Source of the DNA: Paratinospora sagittata
Lineage: Eukaryota > Streptophyta > Magnoliopsida > Ranunculales > Menispermaceae
Reading direction: 5' to 3'
DNA length: 64,000 bases
Assembly (NCBI GenBank): GCA_035771175.1
Contig: CM069602.1
Span: 4,592,001 to 4,656,000, forward strand
Both the position numbers and the translations under genes were made by a program. This document shows positions 48,801 through 60,683 of the stretch, one piece after another (position 1 is the stretch's first letter; every line of letters begins with the position of its first letter). Under the pieces are notes generated by a model. That model saw only the letters and a program-made list of their open reading frames with translations. It did no database searches and was not told where the DNA came from.

Positions 48801-51800
48801 AAGAAGAAACAATACAGAAAGAGGGGAGTGAGAAGCTTGCCAATGCATCCTTTTGGGTTTCTGAGATATCTAAAGAACAAGTTAAAGAGCATATCCTAGA
48901 GAGTGATCAGAACACTAACTATAAGCCTGATCCTGCATGTATTACAAGCACGCCAGAGCAGACAAGTTTACATGCATCCAAACAAGAAGGTGAGAACTTG
49001 CTAGTTGCTTCTTTTCGTGCTTTTAAACAGAAGAACCAATCAGCAGTAAGAGCAAGAAGAGATGCTTCTCTTTTTGGTTTCTTTTCTTTCTTGATAAACC
49101 TCCAGCTTAAAGTGAGAATGTAAAACAGTGAGAATCTAACCATAGAAATAATAGATGCAGGCAAAGCAGAAGAAGAAGCAAAGCATGATATACAGGCGAT
49201 TGAAACAATTATTGATTCAGAGATAACTTATACAAAAACTTCAGCCAAAAAAGCAGAAGGTGAATCACTGGAATCTTCTGTACTGGAGTCCAAAGAGCAA
49301 GAGCTGAAGTTCACCAAAGAAAATGAGACAATAAAAGGTGTGACACTGCTGGAGGATGAAACCCCAGACAAGCACCAGGAAACTCCTTCAATCGAACAGC
49401 TGGAAGAACAGCTATCCATGCAAAAGGAAGAGCCTGAGAATCTAAATGAGGCGAACAAGATGGGATGTGAAGATGATAAAGAGAATCCAAACAAAGAATT
49501 ACAGAGAACAGGAGAGAGTTTTCAGAATATTGAAACAGTAAATGCTCTAGATAAGGATGTTTCAGCACAAAGCTCACAGGAAAATATATCTGAGGTGAAG
49601 AATCTACGGAATGTCAGCTTGCTGTCCGAGGGACTTGCGACAGCTGCTTCAAGTGCTAGTGTTGAAGACAATTATGGTTTAAAAGAGAAGGGATCCTTTG
49701 AGAACCTTGAGGAAAGCTTAGAGGAAGGAAGGAAGGGCGATGAAGGGAAACACACTGATGCTACCAGCAAAACCGAAACCCAAACTGAAGAGGTCAGAAC
49801 AGATTTTTATTTTGAGTTTTTTAGCATTTCCTTTTATTCCTTCTTGTTCACTAAATTGAAGTCAAAATTCCGTGTCGTCTCAGTTTTGATTCCTCTTTAA
49901 TGTAGGTTATAATTCTTCCTGATGGGGTAACTATGGAGCAGAATCTTAAAGCTTCTGAATTAAGCGAGGAGATTGAATCCATAACATTAAAAAACCAAAC
50001 AGATGACTTATCCATCTGCCACATACCAGTTGAAGAAACTGTAAAAGCAGTAATTGAAAAGCATGAGAAAGTCTCTGATATTAAACCAGAAGAACATATT
50101 CACAGAGAAGATGGAGGTCCTCCGGATGTGGAAGAACGTACACTAGAGATAACAGAAATGAGCAAAACCACAGAAGCTGCAAATACAGAGCATGGGAAAA
50201 GTATAGAGGTAATGACATCAGAGTTCATCCAAACAAGTGAAACAGAGTGCATGGAACTTACAAATATTAATGAGTTGGACTCCAACAAGTTAAAGGACAC
50301 TGATACTGATGAAAACATAGAAGACATGACAAGAAGCAAGGAACAAACAGCCAACATAGACTTGCATGAAAGAGGAACTGAAGGTAAGTATACTGAAAGT
50401 CACTCCAATATGCCTTTTCTTTTCTAAATAACTCAAGCAAACAATATGTGGAAATAGTTTTCTTTAAAATTCACAAAAATGCAGAGAGTTCCTAGTACAA
50501 AGGCAAGAATAGTCTACAAGATGGTCATATGATAGTTTAACATGATAAGGTCCCATTTAAAAAGTCAACGTACATTTTTTGAAGAAAGTTTTAAATCATT
50601 AGCGTTTTCACATCTACAGTGAATGCATCAATCGGAAGGATTCCTGTTTTATTCCTGTTTCACCCCAGATGTGGCGCAATATTGTCCTCTTTAAGCCCAT
50701 AGGTCCCATTAGACACATTCATGTGTTCTTTCCATATGACCCTCATGAAAACACCAGGCGCTTCCCTCTTCTCCTTTTCAAAATGTCTTCTTTCTAATGT
50801 GTGGATCTGATTGTACTAAAGTGGAGGGAACATGGGAAGTCTCGCAGTTAATGAGAAACTATTCTGAGGCACCCTCAACAATTACAACACACCAGGATAC
50901 CACAGTTATTCAAAAGAAAATGGATAGTGCAAAATATGTATTCGTGAACCACAGTCTAGGGCATTTAATCTTTCTTGAATACCTAGGAAAAGAAATCTAA
51001 CGATCAGCATTTGTGAATTGTGATGTGTCTAGAAATATCCTAAGAGTCCTCACCCCCAATCCATAGCATACAAGTCCATGGTCCTAACCAGTAAGAAGAG
51101 ACTATAGATTTACCCATCAAAAATCTTTCCTGAAGAAATAAACAAAAAGAAAAGGGAATGAATGCTAAATCAAATTCTCTGCTGAATTTGACACATATGA
51201 TGCAGATGGGAGCACTGAGGACGGCGTCATAGAAGAAGATCGTTCTATAAAGGATCACAATATTATGATTCTTAGACATGGAACAGTTGAGAGCTCTCAC
51301 ATATATGAAAAGAACCAAAACATTGTTGATAAACCAGTTGATGAATTGCGGGAAAAAGATCACATGTGCGAAACAATTGATGCTGAATACAGCAAAATGA
51401 ATGCAATTCAGAAAGAAGAGGTCAAATTGGAATTCTAAAAGTCCCAAGTCTTCACTTCATTTCTATTTTCTATATCCTTGAGATTCATGTTGTGGCTTCA
51501 CCTGTTGCACAGGTAGATGACAAGATAATTAAAGCCCCAGAGAACACAGACAACATTAAAGAGGAAATCTGTGCTGTTAAGGACATTTCTATAATATCCA
51601 TTGGAGGGGAAACAATCAATGATAGCCCTGAGGAAGACAAGAAGGAAGAATTGAACCCTGGGAGAGAGGTTAGCCTGAACATAAAAGTGATAGTAGATCA
51701 GAGATCTTCCTTCCCTACTTTAGCATTGAAACTGTCTCAAGTGCATTTGGTTTATGGTTCTTGTTTAATGTGTTGAACAGCTTCTTTAATTACAAAGGTG

Positions 51801-54800
51801 TATGGGGAATTTGATAATGTATTTATCTCTTTGATTATTGTCATTCTTTTGAGACTTCAGCTGCTCTGCAGGTGACAGAGGTCCTTGAGGTGACTGGACC
51901 ATGCACAGAGGTCCGTGAGAGCCTTGAAATGACTGGACCAAGTACGGATATAGAACAAGAGACCATAAAGGATCATGACACTATTAAGGACCACTCTGAA
52001 CTATGGACTGGAGAAGAGGCAGTTACGCAAACATATCTGGAAGATGAAAAGGAAGTGAAAAATCGTGAAAAGGAGGTCAGCGTCTCTTTATTCATTTTTG
52101 AACCATCACTTGCATGCACATTAAACATGTAGAAATATGCATTTATACAAATGCAAATGTTATCCACATGACACATTAAAATGTTTATACTATATGCTTT
52201 TTAGATCAAGAAGTATATGCCATTACTATACACTCTGTACACATCAAAAATGTATATGTCATTTTTCTTAAGATCAGAGTGAACATAACATGTTGATATT
52301 GTCAATGATATAATACATTTCCTTTGCCTTCCCTTTTATTTATCCAGTTTCATTCTTCAAGCTGATGCCCTATCCCCTATACAGGTATGCGCAGAGCCTG
52401 AGACAGCTGGTACAGGTGATGTCATTGCAAAACAGATCATAGAGGAAGACGACACTGTTAAGGCCCAGTGCAGATTATCCACTGGTGAAGAAACAATCAA
52501 GAAGCATTCTCAGGAAGAAGAAAAAGAGGAAAAGAAGCCCAAAATAGAGGTAAGTTGCAATCTAAAGTTCATTTTACACTTGAATTACTCTGCTTGCTTA
52601 CTCCAATTGACACATCGATACCTTGATATTCCTTTTATATTCACTTTATTTCATTTATGTGGAGTTCAAACTTGCTATGTTGTTCATGGTTATTGCTGAC
52701 ATGTTTCAAAATTGACCAAATTGTAATAGAGGTAGATCCCACTGTTGGGCTTATGTCAACAAGGGTGGTAAGCGTGGATTTCACCAAACAAAATTGAAAA
52801 CGTAGAGCCTTATGCAGGTATTTCAGGAACTAGTAAAAACTGGTGTTGACAAGGACACGAGTGAGCAGATGATAGAGTGTGATGATGTTACAGACCCCCT
52901 TACAGCAGCCATTGCAGAAGAAGCCATCAAAACAAGATCTGAGAAAGAAGAGGTTGTCTCAAATATAAATTTGGAGTTCAATGTAAGACTCCTCTAATGC
53001 TAATAAAAATCTCTCTGGTTGTTAATTTCAGTTTGTTTCATAAGTTCATACTGCATCTGTTACACAGGGGCACGAGCGAATCGAAGCAGCTAATGAACAT
53101 GAAGCCCGTGGAAAACAGAGCATAGAGGTAGATCCCACTGTTGAAGAATATAGAGAAGGAGAACCAGGGGCGAAATATAACTCTCTAGAAGATGAGGTCA
53201 GCTAAAACATGACATTTGAGATTTACCACATTTCTTTTTCTTTTTTATTTTTGTTTTTGTTTTCTTTTGTTTGCTTTGAATGCAAAAGTTAACCACATTC
53301 ACTTTTCTTTTTATTATTTTTTAAGTTATAGTATGTTTAGTCGAAGCTTCATCTGCTGCATAGGTACATGAGAGATGTAAACCAACCAGTGAAGGTCAGG
53401 AAACTGGACTACAGATATTGGATGATGAAGCTATTACCAACTTCAAAATGACATTAGATCAAACAAGCATGGGGAAACCTAAAGAAGATGAGGAGGCAAA
53501 GAAGCAAGGAGAGGTCAAACATTAATACGAGATTTACACTTAAACTCTATGATTTGCTCCTCATTTAGGTTCTTGTTTTTAATTTCTAAAATTAAATTTC
53601 TTCGATAACAGGTTAAAGAATATAAGTTGCCATCAACAGAGGACTTCAAAGTAACTGATACTATTGAAGAAAAAGATAAACTGATTTCGAAAGATGGGGA
53701 AGCCTCAAATGAGAATCACAGTGCTTTTACCAGTGCCATGCCATTAGGAGAGGAACTAATACAGAAAGAGAGCAGTCAGAAGTTCTCTGAATCTGAGGAA
53801 CATATTAAAGAGGAGATCTTAGGGAAAGCTGACAACAACAATAAGGCTCGTCCCAGTGCATATGATACAATTGCAACAGAAAAATTAAGCTTACACGTAT
53901 CTAAGCCAGAGGGTCAGAAGCAAGTAGAAGTTTCCATTCTTGCACCTAATGAGACAAGTTCAGCACTAATAGAGGCAAGTGAGACAGTCTCAACAAGTCT
54001 GCATATTGAAGCTATGAAACCTGAGGAAACTTTAAACTTAGATGAGCACGTAACTAATGAGATACCAATAGCTGGAAAGTCAGATGCATATAAAGATGAA
54101 GAAGAAAAACTGCCAGTGGGAGCATCCGCACAGGAGCAGAAAATTACAGCAACTTCTGGGATAGCGATAACAGATACTAATCTGTACATCAGTGACGAAT
54201 CAGAGAAGGTACAGGAATCTTCTTCTATGCTAGTATCAGAAAAACAGGAGCTCAGATCAATTAATACGTATAGCGAAATTAAAGATGCGACTCCATTGCA
54301 ACATGAAATCCAAAATGAGAAACAGGAAGCTCATTCAGCCGTGCAGATAAAAGAAGAGATAACAATGCAAGCAGAAGAGCCAAGAAAGCTTAAGGAAGGG
54401 GTGTCTGAAGGTACTGGGAAGGACAGTCTGCTTCCAGATTCAGATCTTGAAGAACATATTTCCAAGTCTAAAGACAACGATGCAGTGTTGGATATGGAGA
54501 TAACTGCTGAACTCACTGATATCAGTGAGGATAGGCAGTTGGATAATTTCTCCCAGAGCATAGAGAGAAACCAATCAGGAGGAGAATTGTTGTTAAATCA
54601 ATTGTCTAAGGAAATTGAAAAAGCAGATACATGCACCAGCACTGAAAAAGATAACCAGGAGAATGTTGAGAACCATACAAAGAGCCATGGCCATAGCTTC
54701 ACAGATGAAAAAGATGAGCACAACGATATTGAGTGCATAGCTGAAGCAGAAACTGAAGGTCATGGTTGTGAGTCAAGTGATACTGCAGCACAGGTAGTAC

Positions 54801-57800
54801 CAACATAATTTATTTCATCTTTCACATCAATTTAATTGTTTCATATTTTCATTAATCCACGAAAAATGAGCCTTACTGATTACGGTGGAATGCAGAATTT
54901 TGAAGCATCAGTAGTAGGCGAGAAGCCCGATAGTTGCATTGAATCGGTGAATGAAGACCATGGTCATGAGAAACTTTCCATAACTGAGGAAGTTGGAAAG
55001 ATCATTAAAGATTGGGGAACTGCATCTGTTGAATTCCAAAATGAGGTAAGGGAGAGCAAAGCCCTTGATGAAACAGGACCTGACTTGAAGGTGGAAGACA
55101 GGATGATAAATGATGCATATCAGCACATGGAGACTTGTGAATTGGTCAGATTGGATGTGAAACTTATTAATGTTTCCTTCCTCTTTTCATGCTTGATTTA
55201 CCACTGGAACTTTACATGTTTTTTTTTTTTTCCAGGTTTCTGAGGGAATTGAGAAAGTTTCTGAAAACGTGATGGTTGAGAAACAGATCGTAGCGGAAGA
55301 GAGGAATGCTAAGCACCTGGTGGAAGATGAAACATCTAATGAGGTCAGCTTGATCACATAATCTGCCAATTTTCCCTTCAATTCCTTCCTCTTCCATTTG
55401 AATGTTCACTTGAAATTTTAATTACCGTAAACAGGAATCTTCTCTGCTAGTATCCAGAAAACAGGAGCTTGGATCAATTGATATGAACAGGGAGACTCCA
55501 CTGGAACATGAAATCCAAGATGACAAACTGGAAATTGCTTCAACAGCACATATAAAAGAGGAAATCACAATGCAAGCAGAGGAGCCAAGGAAGCTCAAGA
55601 AAGGGGAGTCTGAAGATACTGAAAAGGAAAGTCTGCTTCCAGAGTCAGATCATGAAGAACGTATCTCCAAGTCAAAAGACACCGATGCAGTGTTGGATGC
55701 AGAGAAAACTGTTGAACTTACTGATTTCAGCAAGTATAGGCAGTTGGATAATTCCTCCCAAAGCTTGGAGAAAAACCAATCAGAAGGTGAACTGGAGTTG
55801 CATCAATTGTCTAAGGAAATTGAAAAAGCAGATGCATGTGCCAACACTGAAAAAGATAACCATGATCAAAGCTTCAAGGATGAAAAAGATGCAAGCAACA
55901 ATGTTGAGTACATAGCTGAAGCAGAAACTAAAGATCATGGCTGTGAGTCATGTGACACTACTATTACCACTTCCAATACCAAAAACAACGACACTGCTGC
56001 ACAGGTCGTAGTGATTCAGACTTTCGCGTTAATTTAATTGATACATAAATTGTTTCATATTTTAATTAATCCATGAAAAAAGGGCCTTACTGATTATGGT
56101 GGGATGCAGAATTTTGAAGCATCCATAGTAGGCGAGAAGCCAAAAAGCTGTGTTGAATCAGTGGCTGAAGACCAGCATCACGAAAAACTTTCCATTACAG
56201 AGGAAGTTGGAAAGAACATCAAAGACGGGGAAACTTCATCTTTTGAAGATAAAATGAGTGGCCAAAGTTTACAAAACGAGGTAAGGGACAGCAAGAACCT
56301 CGATGAAGCGGGACCTGAATTGGAGGCTGACGATAGGATGATAAATGATGCGTACCAGCACACAGAGAATCACAAATTAGTCAGATTGGATATGAAACTC
56401 ATCAATTTTTCCATCCATCTTTTTATGCTTGATTTGCCACTGAGACTTTACATGTTTTCGCAGGTTTCTGAGGGAAGTGAGAGAGTTTCTGAAAATGATA
56501 TGGTTGAGAGACAGATCATAGAGGAAGAGAGGAATGATAAGCACCTGGTGGAAGATGAAACATCTAATGAGGTCAGTTTGAATAGCATGGTCCACCATTT
56601 TTCCCTCCAATTTCTTCATCTTCCATTTGATTATTTAATTGAAATTTTTAATTACAATACAGGTGAAAAGCTCTGATATAGCATCCCCTGTAAGAAACTT
56701 TGAGGCTACTGATGCCACAGAAAAGAAAGAGATAGAGACCCTAGGTGAAGAACACCTTAAAACGAAGCCAGAAGCTTCTCCTGTTGCAGAAGTATCAGAA
56801 CAAGACATTCTAAGGGAAAAAGACTTTGAAAAGCTTTCACGGGTCTCTAGTTTGGTGTCCAAAAGCTCTGAAGGAAAAGATATTGAACATTATAATGTTT
56901 ACAAGCTTGATATTCTATCTGTTACAGAGGTGGCAAAAGAGACAAATTTACAAGAAGCTGAACCTAAAGGTGAGACTATTTTGGAAGCCTCTGGTGTTGA
57001 TTATGAAAAGATGAGAGTAGAAACATTTGAAACAATAGATAGTAGCACAAAAGGTGAGAAAGATGAAAGTGTGAAGCTTCAAATATATACTTCAGTATCT
57101 CAACTACCCAAATTTGATGAGAACACAGATCAGGACAACTTGACAGTGGAAACAATGGACAAAGATGATGTTGGCGCCACTGTAGAAAGGCAAAAGGATA
57201 CTCAGAAGAAAGAGGAACAAATAAAGAACATTGACGAAGTCCATGATACAGGGAGTAAGGCCAACGAACTCAGTTTGTATAATACCACAGAAAATGAAAG
57301 TTCAAAAGATGAGGTAACATCATATCAGAAAACCGTAGTTTCAAGTGTTTCTCTTAGCATAGAATTGGATTTTGTTCTGATTTTCTTTTTGACATGAACT
57401 CTCTGATGCAGAATGCTGAAGCAGTTAATCTGGTTGAGAGTATGAAAATTACACACATAGAGAGACAAGAAAAGTTTGCCAGTGAGGTACCTGTTACCAA
57501 TTCATTAACTGAAGGTAATTTAGTAGGAGAAGCAGAAACCAAGTGTGAGGAAGCACCCAACAATGAGCCTGAGAAGCTTCAAGATGCTTTGGATTTTGTA
57601 TCTCAATCGCACTTGCAAGTAATAGATGTCATTACAAAAGATACTGGAAACAAGGAAGATGAGAGCATGGTTAAGGCCTATGATACTCTTACAGACTGTA
57701 GTGCTGGAAACAGTTTTCAAAAAGATGAAAAGCTGGACAGACAACTCAAGGAGGAAGAACCTACAATGGAAGCTAAAGAAAATCAGAATGAAATAACAGA

Positions 57801-60683
57801 TAAAAGGAATGAGAACATACAGAAGGAAATTGTAACCGAAGAGGTCATTGGAGTAACAAAACAAAAGCTGCTGCTATTTCCTTTTCTTCTATCATTTTTT
57901 GGACATTATTTTAGTTAAATTTAAGGCCTTTTATGTTGTACAGGTCTCCAATGAACTTGAGAGTGCTATTACAAAGGAGAATACTGCACAGCAAATCTTT
58001 GAGGGAGAGGAAGGCGTCAAGGACCCTCACCTAATTCTAGGTGTAGAAAGAGTTAATGAATGCAATGAAGAAGACAAAAACAAAGGGGAGAAGGTTGCCG
58101 GAGAAGCATCAAAAACAGAGCCTGAAGAACAGATACATGAACTGGAGGTTGACGAAGTTCAAATACAGAAAACTCATGAAGCAAAGGACATTATTTCACA
58201 TGAAGAGGTCAGATGCTGTATGAGAAATGAAACATTACTCATTTCCTCTTACCTCCATTGTTTCCTTCCATGTTTTGTTTTATTTGTTCAACTGATACTA
58301 TGTCAGCTGTACAGGTGCGAAGGGAACCTGAGAACACTGGTGCAAATGAGATCATTGAACAACAGATAACAGTGGGAGAAGGATCTGTCAGAGACCCATA
58401 CTTTGTAACTGTTGAAGAAGAAATAGTTCAAAAGAGCCATCAAGAAGACAAAATGAATGAAGAGGAGGACAAGATAGCACCAGTGGAATTGAAACCTGAA
58501 GAACCAAGGGCCAAATTAGAGAGTGAAGGGGATAAAGTCGTGAAAGTGAATGAAACAATAATTCAAGAGAAAGAAAACATAAACAAAGAGATCAAAGAGG
58601 TAAATAAAGCTTTTCTTATTCCATCTCCTCCAGACTTTGTTCCATTTTACTAGTTAAGAAATGAAGACAAAAATAAGTTGCATGACATGCAGGTCTCTGA
58701 GGGACTTGAGACAGCAGGTACAAGTGAAAAGATTACCATGCCAATAGCAGAGGAAAAAGAGGCTCTCCAGGACCCTTACTCAATGCATGTTCAAGAAGAA
58801 AAGGTAAAAGAGATTCAAAAAGAAGATTTCAAGACACTGGATGTTGAGGATGAAGCACCTAAATTGAACTCTGAATATCACAATCAGGACGAGAGTAATG
58901 GAAACACAGAAAATGAAGAGGTTAGAGGAATCAAATAACAACTTTTTAAACTTTCTCATTATGTCCAACTGCTAGTAGCGGGCTTTGATCTGAATTTCAG
59001 CATCCACCTCGTGTTGTCCATTTCTCTTGATGCTTACATTATAAACACACAACTTTTAATAGAAGAATGAAGTTCCTCATCACTCATTGTCGTCCTCCTT
59101 GCCTTTTCACCAAAAGAAAGATATTAGCCTAAAGTATTTGTGCTCCTGACTTGTTCACCACCATAAAGGTGGTTCTCAACCTCATACACTTCCACATTGT
59201 TCAAGTCGTAATTGAAACTAGTTGATTTCCTTAATTGGCTGATACTTTTTTTTCTCACTAATTGTCCGATCTTTCTTCCTTAAACAGATTAATAGCTCGG
59301 GTCCAGTAATTGAGGTGCAGGCAGGATCGATTCATAAGACCAAACTTGTAACAGTAAAAGATGATGAAGACGTAACTAGGAAGCTTGATGATCCACCCAA
59401 TGGTAATTCATCATCTGAGGAAGTGACAGGGGAAGTAAGGAAGAAGCTTGAGGAACTTGAGAAGACCGTGGATGAAGAGCCAATTAATGAAAAAATCATA
59501 ACAAACAAATCAATAACAGAAACACCAAGTGAAGATACAGATGCAGTGAAAGACCGCATTGAACTTGAGAAGATTAAGAATGCATCTGATGTGGAATCTG
59601 GTTCAACTGGGAAAACAGAGGATCTGCACATCCAAGAAGAGATTCCTATCAGCAACCCTGATGCTTCATTTCCTACTGAGAATAAACAACAAAAAATGCC
59701 AGAAATAGAAGGCAATATCATGGAGAGCAACGAGAGGCAGAACTTGGCATTTGGCGGGAAAGAAACAACTGAAGTTATCCCAACAGCAGAAGCAAGAGAT
59801 GACAACAGTAAGAATGAGGTAATTCTAAAACCCATTGAAACTAAACAACATACGATGACACATGGAGAATCCACCTGGACAAACATTTGATGTTTCGTCT
59901 ATGCTGCAGGCTCCAGTAGAAGAAACCTTGCAGAATGAAGATGGCACTCCAGACATAAAATATGAGGAACAACAGAACCAAATTTTGGAGCAGGAAGACG
60001 CCCCTCATAACATTGAAGTGCTGAAAAAACATACATCAGATGAAGAGCACACTACAAGAGCTGCAGATTTTGCTGTGATAACAGATACAAAGATTTCAAC
60101 TGGAACCACAGATATTCCATCAAAGCCAGGGGATCCAATTGAAAAATCCTCAAAGGACACTAAAGTAGAAGATGAGGTACCTAGAGAAGCGTCAAGAATT
60201 GAGTCTCAAGTAAAAGGACTAGAATGTGAAGGAGACAAAAGGGTGCAAGATGAGAGGGAACAACCAATAACTGATTCCAAACCCTCTGACTTGGATAAGG
60301 TTTCATTTTCTGAATTACTAAAGAAGTCCACAAAAGAAACCTTCAAAATTGTTAGAGCTGAGGAGAAGGATCCACTATCCAAACACGAGAGAACTAAAAA
60401 TATAGAAACACCAAGCATGCCCCAGGAAGAACAAAAGGCAAGAGAAGAAAAGAAGGATGAAGATGGGAAAGAGGAAGACGACGAACATAATAAGACAATA
60501 GATTCGGGCTCTGATGCTCCAGTCATGTTTGATGCCTCTAGAGATATCGACGTGAAGCCGCCCCACAAAAAATCACACAATCTACTATCAGGAATGAGGA
60601 CCAAAGTAAAGCATTCAATCGCAAAAGTGAAGAAAGTAATAACTGGAAATTCTTCCCACCACAAACCATCGTCACCAAAATAA
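42880..60683 (+). CDS. giant acidic multi-exon repeat protein (candidate RBB1 homologue)
   Basis: Twenty-nine exons can be joined without a stop, giving 10,866 nt or 3,621 residues: 42880-42921, 45156-47015, 47393-47662, 47825-47959, 48136-48285, 48399-48560, 48659-48989, 49161-49792, 49906-50383, 51206-51420, 51513-51668, 51872-52075, 52385-52549, 52818-52952, 53068-53196, 53364-53513, 53612-54793, 54896-55144, 55236-55343, 55435-56004, 56110-56379, 56464-56571, 56663-57313, 57412-57843, 57944-58207, 58315-58599, 58693-58920, 59288-59818, 59910-60683. All introns are phase 0 except those after exons 7 and 9 (phase 1). The typical boundary is GAG|GT...CAG|GT. The protein is Glu/Lys/Ser/Thr-rich with no signal peptide or membrane segment, so it is probably disordered. 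It ends in a basic conserved-looking tail (SGMRTKVKHSIAKVKKVITG). The plant-specific Arabidopsis RBB1 (about 2,900 residues, vacuolar bulb formation) is the best candidate I recall, unverified. The exon 1 link is the weakest. Confidence 0.8.
43095..43201 (+). mobile_element. 5'-truncated SINE in intron 1 of the giant gene
   Basis: GC-rich body with the GGGATTAGTCGG block and an A-rich end, flanked by the direct repeat AAAAACAGCTCTTT at 43081-43094 and 43202-43215. The long perfect target duplication shows a fairly recent LINE-mediated insertion. Only about 100 bp of the 3' part is present. Confidence 0.8.
54215..55434 (+). repeat. tandem segmental duplication, unit A
   Basis: Holds the last part of exon 17, exons 18 and 19 and their introns. 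It starts at an exonic ACAG|GAATCT, and the same bases form the splice acceptor of exon 20 at the start of unit B. Similarity to unit B covers introns as well as exons. Confidence 0.85.
55435..56662 (+). repeat. tandem segmental duplication, unit B
   Basis: Holds exons 20, 21 and 22 and ends at the acceptor AG of exon 23. It lines up with unit A throughout, for example EEITMQAEEPRKLK and the paired 108-nt exons 19 and 22. Exon 20 corresponds to only the end of exon 17, so the duplication breakpoint turned an exonic position into an exon start. Confidence 0.85.

Larger units (their letters stand above)
47825..58920 (+). repeat. array of homologous phase-0 exons inside the giant gene
   Basis: Exons 4-6, 11-16, 19, 22 and 25-27 start just after the acceptor with a variant of V-S-E-G-L-E-x-A-G, followed about 10 residues later by K/E-Q-x-I-x-E-E, and end in an acidic run closed by GAG at the donor. 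Their lengths run from 108 to 285 nt and all are multiples of three. The intron edges next to them (ACAG|GT and GAG|GTCAGC) are also alike, so whole exon-intron units were copied. Confidence 0.75.

Noticed and set aside
59332..59886. 184-codon antisense frame opposite exon 28
   Set aside because: Serine/phenylalanine-rich mirror of a Glu/Lys-rich coding exon; the same kind of shadow occurs opposite exons 2, 9 and 17.
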